Assembly (NCBI RefSeq): GCF_051014445.1
Contig: NC_135137.1
Location: 15,129,501 to 15,193,500, forward strand
From: Colletes latitarsis
Lineage: Eukaryota; Arthropoda; Insecta; Hymenoptera; Colletidae
DNA length: 64,000 bases
Direction of reading: 5' to 3'
Shown here one piece after another: positions 1 to 12,166 of this stretch (its first letter is position 1; each line of letters opens with the position of its first letter). The position numbers were made by a program, and so were the translations under genes. The notes under the pieces were generated by a model. The model was not told the DNA's origin. It saw nothing but the letters and a program-made list of their open reading frames with translations, and did no database searches.

Positions 1-3000
1 TGGAATCATCTGCCTCATACTTTCGCATTTTTCGCTTACTTGTTGGCCAGATCCTGGGCTTTTTCTGGTTTGGATCACGTAGTAATGTCGTACCACACTG
101 TAATAGTCAATTAAACCTCGTCCCGATTAATATTTTAGGGGATAACGCCGGTGATGTCTGGGTCAGGTCTGGTATTTGCCTTGATCTGGCTCGAATTTTC
201 GCATCTTTCGCATACTTGTTGGCCAGATCCTGCCCTTTTTCTGGTTAGGATCACGTATTAATGTGGTACCACACTCAAATTATCAATAAAACCTGGTTCC
301 GATTAATAGTTTAGAGCAGAACGCCGGTTTTGCCTGCGTTAGGTCTGCTATTTGCCATCTTCTAGCTCATACTTTCGCTTTTTTCGCATACTTGAGTGAC
401 CAGATCCTGGGCTTTTTCTGGTTTGCATAACGTAGCAATGCTGTGCCACTCCGAAACAGTCAATGAAACCTGGTTCCGATTAATATTTTAGAGGACAACG
501 CCGGTTATGCTTGGGTTAATTCTGGTATTTGCAAACATCTAGGTCATACTTTCGCATTTTTCGCATACTTGTTGGCCAGATCCTGGCCTTTTTCTGGTTC
601 GGATCACGTAGTATTTTGGTACCACACCGAAACAGTCAACTAAACCTGGATCCGATTATTATTTTAGAGGACAACGCCGGTTATGCTTGGGTTAGGTCTG
701 GTATTTGCCATCATCCAGCTCATACTTTCGCTTTTTTCGCATACTTGAATGACCAGATCCTGGGCTTTTTCTGGTTAGGATCACGTATTAATGTGGTACC
801 ACACTCAAATTGTCAATAAAACCTGGTTCCGATTAATATTTTAGAGGAGAACGCCGGTTTTGCCTGCGTTAGGTCTGCTATTTTCCATCTTCTAGCCCAT
901 ACTTTCGATTTTTCGCATACTAGAATGACCAGATCCTTGGCTTTTTCTGGTTTCGATTACGTAGCAAAGCTCTACCACTCCGAAACAGTCAATGAAACCT
1001 TGCTCCCATTAATATTTCAGAGGATAACGCCGGTTAGGTTTGTGTTAGGTCCGGTATTTGCTATAATCTGGCTCACACTTTCGCTACTTTAGCATACTTG
1101 TTGGCCAGATCCTGGGTTTTTTTCTGGTTAGGACCACGTAGTAATGCGGTACCACACCGAAACAGTCGATTAAACCTTGTTCCGATTAATATTTTAAAGG
1201 ATACCACCGGTTATGTCTGGGTTAGGTCTGGTATTTGGAATCATCTGCCCCATACTTTCGCATTTTTCGCTTACTTGTTGGCCAGATCCTGGGCTTTTTC
1301 TGGTTTGGATCACGTAGTAATGTGGTACCACACTGTAATAGTCATTTAAACCTCGTCCCGATTAATATTTTAGGGGATAACGCCGGTGATGTCTGGCTCA
1401 GATCTGGTACTTGCTTTCATCAGGCTCGAATTTTCGCATTTTTCGCATACTTGTTGGCCAGATCCTGCCCTTTTTCTGGTTAGGATCACGTATTAATGTG
1501 GTACCACACACAAATTGTCAATAAAACCTGGTTCCGATTATTAGTTTAGAGGAGAACGCCGGTTTTGCCTGCGTTAGGTCTGCTATTTGCCATCTTCTAG
1601 CTCGTACTTTCGCTTTTTTCGCATACTTGAATGACCAGATCCTGGGCTTTTTCTGGTTTGCATCACGTAGCAATGCTGTACCACTCCGAAACAGTCAATG
1701 AAATCTTGTTCCCATTAATATTATAGAGGATAACGCCGGTTAGGTTTGTGTTAGGTCCGGTAATTGCTATAATCTGGCTCATACTTTCGCTACTTTAGCA
1801 TACTTGTTGGCCAGATCCTGGGTTTTTTTCTGGTTAGGACCACGTAGTAATGTGGTACCACACCGAAACAGTCAATTAAACCTTGTTCCGATTAATATTT
1901 TAGAGGATCACGCCGGTTATGTCTGGGTTAGGTCTGGTATTTGCAATCATCTGGCTCATGCTTTCGCATTTTTCGCATGCGTGTTGGCCAGATCCTGCGC
2001 TCTCGCTGATTTGGATCACGTAGTTATGTTTTACCACACCGACACAGTCAATCAAACGTGGTTGCGATTAATATTTTAGAGGGTAACGCCGGTTATGTCT
2101 GGGTTAGGCCTGGTATTAGGCATCATCTAGCTCTTACTTTCGCATTTTTCCCATACTTGTTGGCCAGATCCTGGGTTTTTTTCTGGTTAGGACCACGTAG
2201 TAATGTGGTACCACACTGGAACAGTCAATTAATCCTGGTTCCGATTATTATTTTAGAGGATAACGCCGGTTATGTCTGGGTTAGGTCTGGTATTTGCCCT
2301 CATCTGGCTCGAATTTTCGCATTTTTCGCATACTTGTTGGCCAGATCCTGGCCTTTTTCTGGTTTGGATCACGTAGTGATGTGGTACCACACAGAAACAG
2401 TCAATTTAACCTGGATTCGATCAATACTTTAGAGGATAAGGCCGATTAGGTTTGTGCTAGGTCTGGTATTTGCAATCATCTGCCTCATACATTCGCATCT
2501 TTCGCAAACTTGTTGGCCAGTTCCTGGGTTTTTTTCTGGCTAGGATCACGTATTAATGTGGTACCACACTCAAATTGTAAATGAAACCTGGTTCCGATTA
2601 ATATTTTAGAGGAGAACGCCGGTTATGCCTGGGTTAGGTCTGGTATTTGCCACCATCTACCTCCTACTTTCGCTTTTTTCGCATACTTGAATGACCAGAT
2701 CATGGGCTTTTTCTGGTTTGGATCACGTAGTAATGTGGTACCGCACTGTAATAGTCAATTAATCCTGGTTCCGATTATTATTTTAGAGGAGAACGCCGGT
2801 TATGTCTGGGTTAGGTCTGGTATTTATCATCATCTGACTCAGATTTTCGGATTCTTCGCATACTTGTTGGCCAGATCCTGGGTTTTTTCTGGTTTGGATC
2901 ACGTAGTAATGTGGTACCACACCGAAATAGTCGATTAAACCTGGTTCCGATTAATATCTTAAAGGATACCGCCGGTTATGTCTCGGTTAGGTCTGGTATT

Positions 3001-3940
3001 TGGAATCATCTGGCTCGTGCTTTCGCATTTTTCCCATACTTGTTGGCCAGATCCTGGGCTTTTTCTGGTTTGGATCACGTAGTAATATGGAACCACACCG
3101 ATGCAGTAAATTTAACCTGGATTCGATCAATATTTTAGGGGATAACACGTGTTAGGGCTGGGTTACGTCTGGTATTTGCAATCATGTGTCTCATACTTTC
3201 GTATGTTTCGCATACTTGTTGGCCAGGTCCAGGGTTTCCTCTGGTTTGGATCACGTAGTAATGTGGTACCACTACGAAACAGTCAATTAAACCTAGTTGC
3301 GGTTAATATTTTGGAGAATAACGCCGGTTATGTCTGGGTTAGGTCTGGTATTTGCAAACATCTAGCTCATACTTTCGCATTTTTCGCATACTTGTTGGCC
3401 AGATCGTGGCCTTTTTCTGGATTGGATCACGTAGTAATATGGCACCACACTGAAACAGTCAATTCAACCTGGTTCCGAGTAATATTTTGGAGATTAACGC
3501 CGGTTAGGTCCGGGTTACGTCTGGTATTTGCAACCATCTAGCCCATACTTTTGCATTTTTCGAATACTTGTTGGCCACATCCTGGCAATTTTTTTGGTTT
3601 GGATCTCGTAGTAATGTGGTACCACACCGAAACAGTCAACTAAACCTGGATCCGATTAATATTTTAGAGGACAACGCCGGTTATGCTTGGGTTAGGTCTG
3701 GTAATTGCCCCCATCTGGCTCGTACTTTCGCAGTTTTCGCATACTTGAATGGGCAGATCCTGGATTCTTTTCCGGTTAGGTCACGTAATAAAGTGGTACC
3801 GCGCTGAAACGGTCAATTAAACATGGTTTCGATCAAAATTTTAGAGGATAACGTTGGTTATGTCTGGGTTAGTTCTGGTATTTGCAATCATCTGGCTCGT
3901 GCTTTCGCATTTTTCGCATACTTGTTGGCCAGATCCTGGG
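1..3940 (+). repeat. Large duplicated block, copy 1 (partner 11744-15683)
   Basis: This block matches 11744-15683 at a constant shift of 11743 bp with no length change. By eye I found only three substitutions (near 282, 929 and 1188), so identity is above 99.8% unless I missed several. The match ends sharply after agatcctggg at 3940: this copy continues into the hairpin monomer at 3961, whereas the partner continues into an ordinary monomer. The left end is cut by the window, so the true unit is longer. About 22 monomers, including classes A, B, C, D and H, are carried as one unit. Confidence 0.93.
1235..2822 (+). repeat. Older duplicated block, copy 1 (partner 6678-8265)
   Basis: The class order and most variants here recur at 6678-8265 with a shift of 5443 bp, about 31 monomers. 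Identity is clearly lower than in the 11743-bp pair: substitutions are scattered and some monomers are replaced. An older duplication, partly converted since, is the simplest reading. Confidence 0.75.
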
Positions 3941-3960
3941 TTTTTTCTGGTTCCGATCAC

Positions 3961-3978
3961 GTGGTACAGTTGTACCAC
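3961..3978. repeat. 18-bp hairpin variant of the palindrome (solitary)
   Basis: GTGGTACAGTTGTACCAC has two perfect 8-bp arms around GT. It replaces the usual gtagtaatgtggtaccac. Just upstream, atCACGTGgt makes an overlapping CACGTG palindrome. The monomer before it is full length. Confidence 0.9.
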
Positions 3979-4324
3979 ACTGAAACAGTCAATTAAACCT
4001 GGTTGCGATCAATATTTCAGAGGATAACATCTGTTAGGGCTGGGTTACGTCAGGTATTTTCAATCATCTGCATCATACTTTCGCTACTTTCGCATACTTG
4101 TTGGCCAGATCCTGGGGTTTTTCCTGGTTAGGATCACGTAGTAATGTGGTATCACACAGAAATAGTCAATGAAACCTGGTTCCGATTAAGATTTTAGAGG
4201 ATAACGGCGGTTATGTCCGGGTTAGGTCTGGTATTTGCCATCATCTAGTCCATAGTTTCGCATTTTTCGAATATTTGTTGGCCAGATCCTGGCCTTTTTC
4301 TGGTTTGGATCACGTAGTGATGTG

Positions 4325-5468
4325 GTACCACACCGAAACAGTCAACTAAACCTGGATCCGATTAATATTTTAGAGGACAACGCCGCTTATGCTTCGGTTA
4401 GGTTTGGTATTTGCCCTCATCTGGCTCGTACTTTCGCAGTTTCGCATACTTGAAAGGGCAGATCCTGGATTCTTTTCCGGTTAGGTCACGTAATAAAGTG
4501 GTACCGCGCTGAAACGGTCAATTAAACCTGGTTTCGATCAAAATTTTAGAGGATAACGCTGGTTATGTCTGGGTTAGTTCTGGTATTTGCAATCAGCTGG
4601 CTCGTGCTTTCGCATTTTTCGCATACTTGTTGGCCAGATCCTGGTCTTTTTCTGAACCACACTGAAACTGTCAATTAAACCTGGTTCCGATTTAGATTTC
4701 AGAGGATAACGCCGGTTATGTCTGGGTTACGTCAGGTATTTGCAAACATCTGCATCATACTTTCGCTACTTTCGCATACTTGTTGGCCAGATCCTGGGGT
4801 TTTTCCTGGTTAGGATCACGTAGTAATGTGGTATCACACAGAAATAGTCAATAAAACCTGGTTCCGATTAATATTTTAGAGGATAACGACGGTTATGTCT
4901 GGGTTAGGTCTGGTATTTGCCATCATCTAGCCCATACTTTCGCATTTTTCGAATACTTGTTGGCCAGATCCTGGCATTTTTCTGGTTTGGATCACGTAGT
5001 AATGTGGTACCACACTGGAACAGTCGATTAATCCTGGTTCCGATTATTATTGTAGAGGATAACGCCGGTTATGTCTGGGTTACGTCAGGTATTTGCAAAC
5101 ATCTGCATCATACTTTCGCTACTTTCGCATACATGTTGGCCAGATCCTGGCCTTTTTCTGGATTGGATCACGTAGTAATGTGGTACCACACTGTAATAGT
5201 CAATTAAACCTCGTCCCGATTAATATTTTAGGGGATAACGCCGGTGATGTCTGGGTCAGGTCTGGTATTTGCCATCATCTAGCCCATACTTTCGCATTTT
5301 TCGAATACTTGTTGGCCAGATCCTGGCATTTTTCTGGTTTGGATCACGTAGTAATGTGGTACCACACTGGAACAGTCAATTAATCCTGGTTGCGATTATT
5401 ATTTTAGAGGATAACGCCGGTTATGTCTGGGTTAGGTCTGGTATTTACCGTCATCTGACTCAGATTTT
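4325..5468 (+). repeat. Duplicated block, copy 1 (partner 9412-10555)
   Basis: This block matches 9412-10555 at a shift of 5087 bp. About seven substitutions were seen (for example near 4386, 4594, 4794 and 5333), or roughly 99.4% identity. It includes a solitary deletion monomer and a shared one-base loss, gcagtttcgcatacttgaaa, which supports common descent. Confidence 0.88.
4652..4665 (+). repeat. 23-bp deletion junction without hairpin neighbour
   Basis: ttctgaaccacactg marks a 153-bp monomer. The following monomer instead has gtggtatcacacag, a broken palindrome. Confidence 0.85.
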
Positions 5469-6677
5469 CGGATTCTTCGCTTACTTGATGGCCAGATCCT
5501 GGGCTTTTTCTGGATTGGATCACGTAGTAATGTGGTACCACACTGTAATAGTCAATTAAACCTCGTCCCGATTAATATTTTAGGGGATAACGCCTGTGAT
5601 GTCTGGGTCAGGTCTGGTATTTGCCTTCATCTGGCTCGAATTTTCGCATTTTTCGCATACTTGTTGGCCAGATCCTGCCCTTTTTCTGGTTAGGATCACG
5701 TATTAATGTGGTACCACACTCAAATTGTCAATAAAACCTGGTTCCGATTAATAGTTTAGAGGAGAACGCCGGTTTTGCCTGCGTTAGGTCTGCTATTTGC
5801 CATCTTCTAGCTCATACTTTCGCTTTTTTCGCATACTTGAATGACCAGATCCTGGGATTCTTCTGGTTTGCATCACGTAGCAATGCTGTACCACTCCGAA
5901 ACAGTCAATGAAACCTTGTTCCCATTAATATTTTAGAGGATAACGCCGGTTAGGTTTGTGTTAGGTCCGGTATATGCTATAATCTGGCTCATACTTTCGC
6001 TACTTTCGCATACTTGTTGGCCAGATCCTGGGCTCTCGCTGATTTGGATCACGTAGTAATGTTTTACCACACCGACACAGTCAATCAAACGTGGTTGCGA
6101 TTAATATTTTAGAGGATAACGCCGGTTATGTCTGGGTTAGGCCTGGTATTAGGCATCATCTAGCTCTTACTTTCGCATTTTTCGCATACTTGTTGGCCAG
6201 ATCCTGGGTTTTGTCCGGTTTGGATCACGTAGTAATGTCGTACCACACTGTAATAGTCAATTAAACCTCGTCCCGATTAATATTTTAGGGGATAACGCCG
6301 GTGATGTCTGGGTTAGGTCTGGTATTTATCATCATCTGACTCAGATTTTCGGATTCTTCGCATACTTGTTGGCCAGATCCTAGGTTTTTCCTGGTTTTGA
6401 TCACGTAGTAATGTGGTACCACACTGTAATAGTCAATTAATCCTGGTTCCGATTATTATTTTAGAGGATAACGCCGGTTATGTCTGGGTTAGGTCTGGTA
6501 TTTATCATCATCTGACTCAGATTTTCGGATTCTTCGCATACTTGTTGGCCAGATCCTAGGTTTTTCCTGGTTTTGATCACGTAGTAATGTGGTACCACAC
6601 TGAAACAGTCGATTAAACCCGGTTCCGATTAATATTTTAAAGGATACCGCCGGTTATGTCTGGGTTAGGCCTGGTAT

Positions 6678-8265
6678 TTGGAATCATCTGCCTCATACTT
6701 TCGCATTTTTCGCTTACTTGATGGCCAGATCCTGGGCTTTTTCTGGATTGGATCACGTAGTAATGTGGTACCACACTGTAATAGTCAATTAAACCTCGTC
6801 CCGATTAATATTTTAGGGGATAACGCCGGTGATGTCTGGGTCAGGTCTGGTATTTGCCTTCATCTGGCTCGAATTTTCGCATTTTTCGCATACTTGTTGG
6901 CCAGATCCTTCCCTTTTTCTGGTCAGGATCACGTATTAATGTGGTACCACACTCAAATTGTCAATAAAACCTGGTTCCGATTAATAGTTTAGAGGAGATC
7001 GCCGGTTTTGTCTGCGTTAGGTCTGCTATTTGCCATCTTCTAGCTCATACTTTCGCTTTTTTCGCATACTTGAATGACCAGATCCTGGGCTTCTTCTGGT
7101 TTGCATCACGTAGCAATGCTGTACCACTCCGAAACAGTCAATGAAACCTTGTTCCCATTAATATTTTAGAGGATAACGCCGGTTAGGTTTGTGTTAGGTC
7201 CGGTATTTGCTATAATCTGGCTCATACTTTCGCTACTTTCGCATGCTTGTTGGCCAGATCCTGGGTTTTTTTCTGGTTAGGACCACGTAGTAATGTGGTA
7301 CCACACCGAAACTGTCAATTAAACCTTGTTCCGATTAATATTTTAGAGGATAACGCCGGTTATGTCTGGGTTAGGTCTGGTATTTGCAATTATCTGGCTC
7401 ATGCTTTCGCATTTTTCGCATACTTGTTGGCGAGATCCTGGGCTCTCGCTGATTTGGATCACGTAGTAATGTTTTACCACACCGACACAGTCAATCAAAC
7501 GTGGTTGCGATTAATATTTTAGAGGATAACGCCGGTTCTGTCTGGGTTAGGCCTGGTATTAGGCATCATCTAGCTCTTACTTTCGCATTTTTCGCATACT
7601 TGTTGGCCAGATCCTGGGTTTTGTCCGGTTTGGATCACGTAGTAATGTGGTACCACACTGGAACAGTCAATTAATCCTGGTTCCGATTATTATTTTAGAG
7701 GATAACGCCGGTTATGTCTGGGTTAGGTCTGGTATTTGCCCTCATCTGGCTCGAATTTTCGCATTTTTCGCATACTTGTTGGCCAGATCCTGGCCTTTTT
7801 CTGGTTTGGATCACGTAGTAATGTGGTACCACACCGAAACAGTCAATTTAACCTGGATTCGATCAATACTTTAGAGGATAAGGCCGATTAGGTTTGTGCT
7901 AGGTCTGGTATTTGCAATCATCTGCCTCATACATTCGCATCTTTCGCAAACTTGTTGGCCAGATCCTGGGTTTTTTTCTGGCTAGGATCACGTATTAATG
8001 TGGTACCACACTCAAATTGTAAATGAAACCTGGTTCCGATTAATATTTTAGAGGAGAACGCCGGTTATGCCTGGGTTAGGTCTGGTATTTGCCACCATCT
8101 ACCTCCTACTTTCGCTTTTTTCGCATACTTGAATGACCAGATCATGGGCTTTTTCTGGTTTGGATCACGTAGTAATGTGGTACCACACTGTAATAGTCAA
8201 TTAATCCTGGTTCCGATTATTATTTTAGAGGATAACGCCGGTTTTGTCTGGGTTAGGTCTGGTAT
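6678..8265 (+). repeat. Older duplicated block, copy 2 (partner 1235-2822)
   Basis: This block shares a run of D, H and gatcatgggc monomers with the left part of the window at a shift of 5443 bp. Near 8241 the alignment moves to a different shift, because a three-monomer tandem duplication follows in this copy only. Confidence 0.75.
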
Positions 8266-9145
8266 TTGGAATCATCTGGGTCGTGCTTTCGCATTTTTCG
8301 CATACTTGTTGGCCAGATCCTGGGCTTTTTCTGGTTTGGATCACGTAGTAATATGGAACCACACCGATGCAGTAAATTTAACCTGGATTCGATCAATATT
8401 TTAGGGGATAACACGGGTTAGGGCTGGGTTACGTCTGGTATTTGCAATCATGTGTCTCATACTTTCGTATGTTTCGCATACTTGTTGGCCTGGTCCTGGG
8501 TTTCCTCTGGTTTGGATCACGTAGTAATGTGGTACCACAACGAAACTGTCAATTAAACTTAGTTGCGGTTAATATTTTGGAGAATAACGCCGGTTATGTC
8601 TGGGTTAGGTCTGGTATTTATCATCATCTGACTCAGATTTTCGGATTCTTCGCATACTTGTTGGCCAGATCCTGGGTTTTTTCTGGTTTGGATCCCGTAG
8701 TAATGTGGTACCACACCGAAACAGTCGATTAAACCTGGTTCCGATTAATATCTTAAAGGATACCGCCGGTAATGTCTGGGTTAGGTCTGGTATTTGGAAT
8801 CATCTGGCTCGTGCTTTCGCATTTTTCGCATACTTGTTGGCCAGATCCTGGGCTTTTTCTGGTTTGGATCACGTAGTAATATGGAACCACACCGATGCAG
8901 TAAATTTAACCTGGATTCGATCAATATTTTAGGGGATGACACGGGTTAGGGCTGGGTTACGTCTGGTATTTGCAATCATGTGTCTCATACTTTCGTATGT
9001 TTCGCATACTTGTTGGCCAGGTCCTGGGTTTCCTCTGGTTTGGATCACGTAGTAATGTGGTACCAGAACGAAACAGTCAATTAAACCTAGTTGCGGTTAA
9101 TATTTTGGAGAATAACGCCGGTTATGTCTGGGTTAGGTCTGGTAT
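8241..9145 (+). repeat. Three-monomer tandem duplication, unit 528 bp
   Basis: About 8241-8617 matches 8769-9145 at a shift of 528 bp, exactly three 176-bp units. Both copies contain an F-type pair with gtaatatggaaccacaccga and a monomer with ttggccnggtcctgggttt. The homologous region near 3.0-3.3 kb has one copy, so this is a local expansion. Confidence 0.8.
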
Positions 9146-9411
9146 TTGCAAACATCTAGCTCATACTTTCGCATTTTTCGCATACTTGTTGGCCAGATCG
9201 TGGCCTTTTTCTGGATTGGATCACGTAGTAATATGGCACCACACTGAAACAGTCAATTCAACCTGGTTCCGAGTAATATTTTGGAGATTAACGCCGGTTA
9301 GGTCCGGGTTACGTCTGGTATTTGCAATCATCTAGTCCATACTTTCGCATTTTTCGAATACTTGTTGGCCAGATCCTGGGCTTTTTCTGGTTTGGATCAA
9401 GTAGTAATATG

Positions 9412-10555
9412 GTACCACACCGAAACAGTCAACTAAACCTGGATCCGATTAATATTTTAGAGGACAACGCCGGTTATGCTTCGGTTAGGTTTGATATTTG
9501 CCCTCATCTGGCTCGTACTTTCGCAGTTTCGCATACTTGAAAGGGCAGATCCTGGATTCTTTTCCGGTTAGGTCACGTAATAAAGTGGTACCGCGCTGAA
9601 ACGGTCAATTAAACCTGGTTTCGATCAAAATTTTAGAGGATAACGCTGGTTATGTCTGGGTTAGTTCTGGTATTTGCAATCATCTGGCTCGTGCTTTCGC
9701 ATTTTTCGCATACTTGTTGGCCAGATCCTGGTCTTTTTCTGAACCACACTGAAACTGTCAATTAAACCTGGTTCCGATTTAGATTTCAGAGGATAACGCC
9801 GGTTATGTCTGGGTTACGTCAGGTATTTGCAAACATCTGCATCATACTTTCGCTACTTTCGCATACTTGTTGGCCAGATCCTGTGGTTTTTCCTGGTTAG
9901 GATCACGTAGTAATGTGGTATCACACAGAAATAGTCAATAAAACCTGGTTCCGATTAATATTTTAGAGGATAACGACGGTTATGTCTGGGTTAGGTCTGG
10001 TATTTGCCTTCATCTAGCCCATACTTTCGCATTTTTCGAATACTTGTTGGCCAGATCCTGGCATTTTTCTGGTTTGGATCACGTAGTAATGTGGTACCAC
10101 ACTGGAACAGTCGATTAATCCTGGTTCCGATTATTATTGTAGAGGATAACGCCGGTTATGTCTGGGTTACGTCAGGTATTTGCAAACATCTGCATCATAC
10201 TTTTGCTACTTTCGCATACATGTTGGCCAGATCCTGGCCTTTTTCTGGATTGGATCACGTAGTAATGTGGTACCACACTGTAATAGTCAATTAAACCTCG
10301 TCCCGATTAATATTTTAGGGGATAACGCCGGTGATGTCTGGGTCAGGTCTGGTATTTGCCATCATCTAGCCCATACTTTCGCATTTTTCGAATACTTGTT
10401 GGCCAGATCCTGACATTTTTCTGGTTTGGATCACGTAGTAATGTGGTACCACACTGGAACAGTCAATTAATCCTGGTTGCGATTATTATTTTAGAGGATA
10501 ACGCCGGTTATGTCTGGGTTAGGTCTGGTATTTACCGTCATCTGACTCAGATTTT
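9412..10555 (+). repeat. Duplicated block, copy 2 (partner 4325-5468)
   Basis: This copy contains the same deletion monomer and the same one-base loss near 9527 as the partner. Similarity ends inside cagattttcg, where the partner continues with gattcttcgc and this copy with catttttcgc. Confidence 0.88.
9739..9752 (+). repeat. 23-bp deletion junction without hairpin neighbour
   Basis: This is the copy of the junction at 4652, carried by the 5087-bp-shift duplication. Confidence 0.85.
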
Positions 10556-10963
10556 CGCATTTTTCGCATACTTGTTGGCCAGATCCTGGCCTTTTTCTGG
10601 TTCGGATCACGTAGTATTTTGGTACCACACTGAAACTGTCAATTTAACCTGATTCCGATTAATATTTTAGATGATAACGCCGGTTATGTCTGGGTTAGGT
10701 CTGGTATTTGCCATCATCTATCTCATACTTTCGCTTTTTTCGCATACTTGAATGGCCAGATCCTGGCCTTTTTCGGGTTTGGTTCCCGTAGTAATGTGGT
10801 ACCACACTGTAACAATCAATTAAACCCGGTTGCGATTAATATTTTAGAGGATAACGCCGGTTATGTCTGGGTTAGGTCTGGTATTTGCCCTCATCTGGCT
10901 CGTACTTTCGCATTTTTCGCATACTTGTTGGCCACATCCTGGGTTTTTTCTGGTTGCGATCAC

Positions 10964-10981
10964 GTGGTACAGTTGTACCAC
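10964..10981. repeat. 18-bp hairpin variant (solitary)
   Basis: The arms are identical to those at 3961 and are preceded by ggttgcgatca instead of ggttccgatca. The preceding monomer carries no deletion. Confidence 0.9.
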
Positions 10982-11478
10982 ACTGAAACTGTCAATTAAA
11001 CCTGGTTGCGATCAATATTTCAGAGGATAACATCTGTTAGGTCTGGGTTACGTCAGGTATTTTCAATCATCTGCATCATACTTTCGCTACTTTCGCATAC
11101 TTGTTGGCCAGATCCGGGGGTTTTTCCTGATAAGGATCACGTAGTAATGTGGTATCACACAGAAATAGTCAATAAAACCTGGTTCCGATTAATATTTTAG
11201 AGGATAACGCCGGTTATGTCTGGGTTAGGTCTGGTATTTGCCATCATCTAGCTCATACTTTCGCTTTTTTCGCATACTTGAATGACCAGATCCTTGGATT
11301 TTCTGGTTTGGATTACGTAGTAATGTGGTACCACACCGAAACAGTCAATTAAACCTTGTTCCGATTAATATTTTAGAGGATAACGCCGGTTATGTCTGGG
11401 TTAGGTCTGTTATTTGGAATCATCTGCTTCATACTTTCGCATTTTTCGCATACTTGTTGGCCAGATCCTGGTCTTTTT

Positions 11479-11492
11479 CTGAACCACACTGA
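11479..11492 (+). repeat. 23-bp deletion junction without hairpin neighbour
   Basis: Same junction. The next monomer is class B with gtaatgtcgtaccac. Confidence 0.85.
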
Positions 11493-11813
11493 AACTGTCA
11501 ATTAAACCTGGTTCCGATTTAGATTTCAGAGGATAACGCCGGTTATGTCTGGGTTAGTTCTGGTATTTGCTATAATCAGGCTCGTACTTTCGCATTTTTC
11601 GCATACTTGTTGGCCAGATCCTGGGTTTTCTCTGGTTTGGATCACGTAGTAATGTCGTACCACACTGTAATAGTCAATTAAACCTCGTCCCGATTAATAT
11701 TTTAGGGGATAACGGCGGTGATGTCTGGGTCAGGTCTGGTATTTGGAATCATCTGCCTCATACTTTCGCATTTTTCGCTTACTTGTTGGCCAGATCCTGG
11801 GCTTTTTCTGGTT

Positions 11814-11989
11814 TGGATCACGTAGTAATGTCGTACCACACTGTAATAGTCAATTAAACCTCGTCCCGATTAATATTTTAGGGGATAACGCCGGTGATGT
11901 CTGGGTCAGGTCTGGTATTTGCCTTGATCTGGCTCGAATTTTCGCATCTTTCGCATACTTGTTGGCCAGATCCTGCCCTTTTTCTGGTT
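11814..11989 (+). repeat. Monomer class B exemplar (cctcgtcccg type)
   Basis: Class B has cactgtaatagtcaattaaa then cctcgtcccgattaat, followed by ttaggggataacgccggtga and a gtctgggtcagg variant. The second variable segment reads tggctcgaattttcgc and the end reads cctgccctttttctggttag. Copies recur near 70, 1310, 5520, 6750, 13055, 28790, 30910, 34615, 38115, 43000, 44590, 46345, 49125, 51240, 55825, 57410 and 61825. Class C usually follows directly, so B and C behave as an ordered dimer. Confidence 0.85.
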
Positions 11990-12166
11990 AGGATCACGTA
12001 TTAATGTGGTACCACACTCAAATTGTCAATAAAACCTGGTTCCGATTAATAGTTTAGAGCAGAACGCCGGTTTTGCCTGCGTTAGGTCTGCTATTTGCCA
12101 TCTTCTAGCTCATACTTTCGCTTTTTTCGCATACTTGAGTGACCAGATCCTGGGCTTTTTCTGGTT
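11990..12166 (+). repeat. Monomer class C exemplar (ctcaaattgtcaataaaacc type)
   Basis: Class C begins aggatcacgtattaatgtgg, keeps the intact palindrome, and then reads ctcaaattgtcaataaaacc. It continues with tagtttagaggagaacgccg and a variant block ttttgcctgcgttaggtctg, then ctatttgccatcttctagct. It is usually 177 bp because its end carries cttgaatgaccag instead of cttgttggccag (here the variant gagtgacc). It follows class B in most places. Confidence 0.85.
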
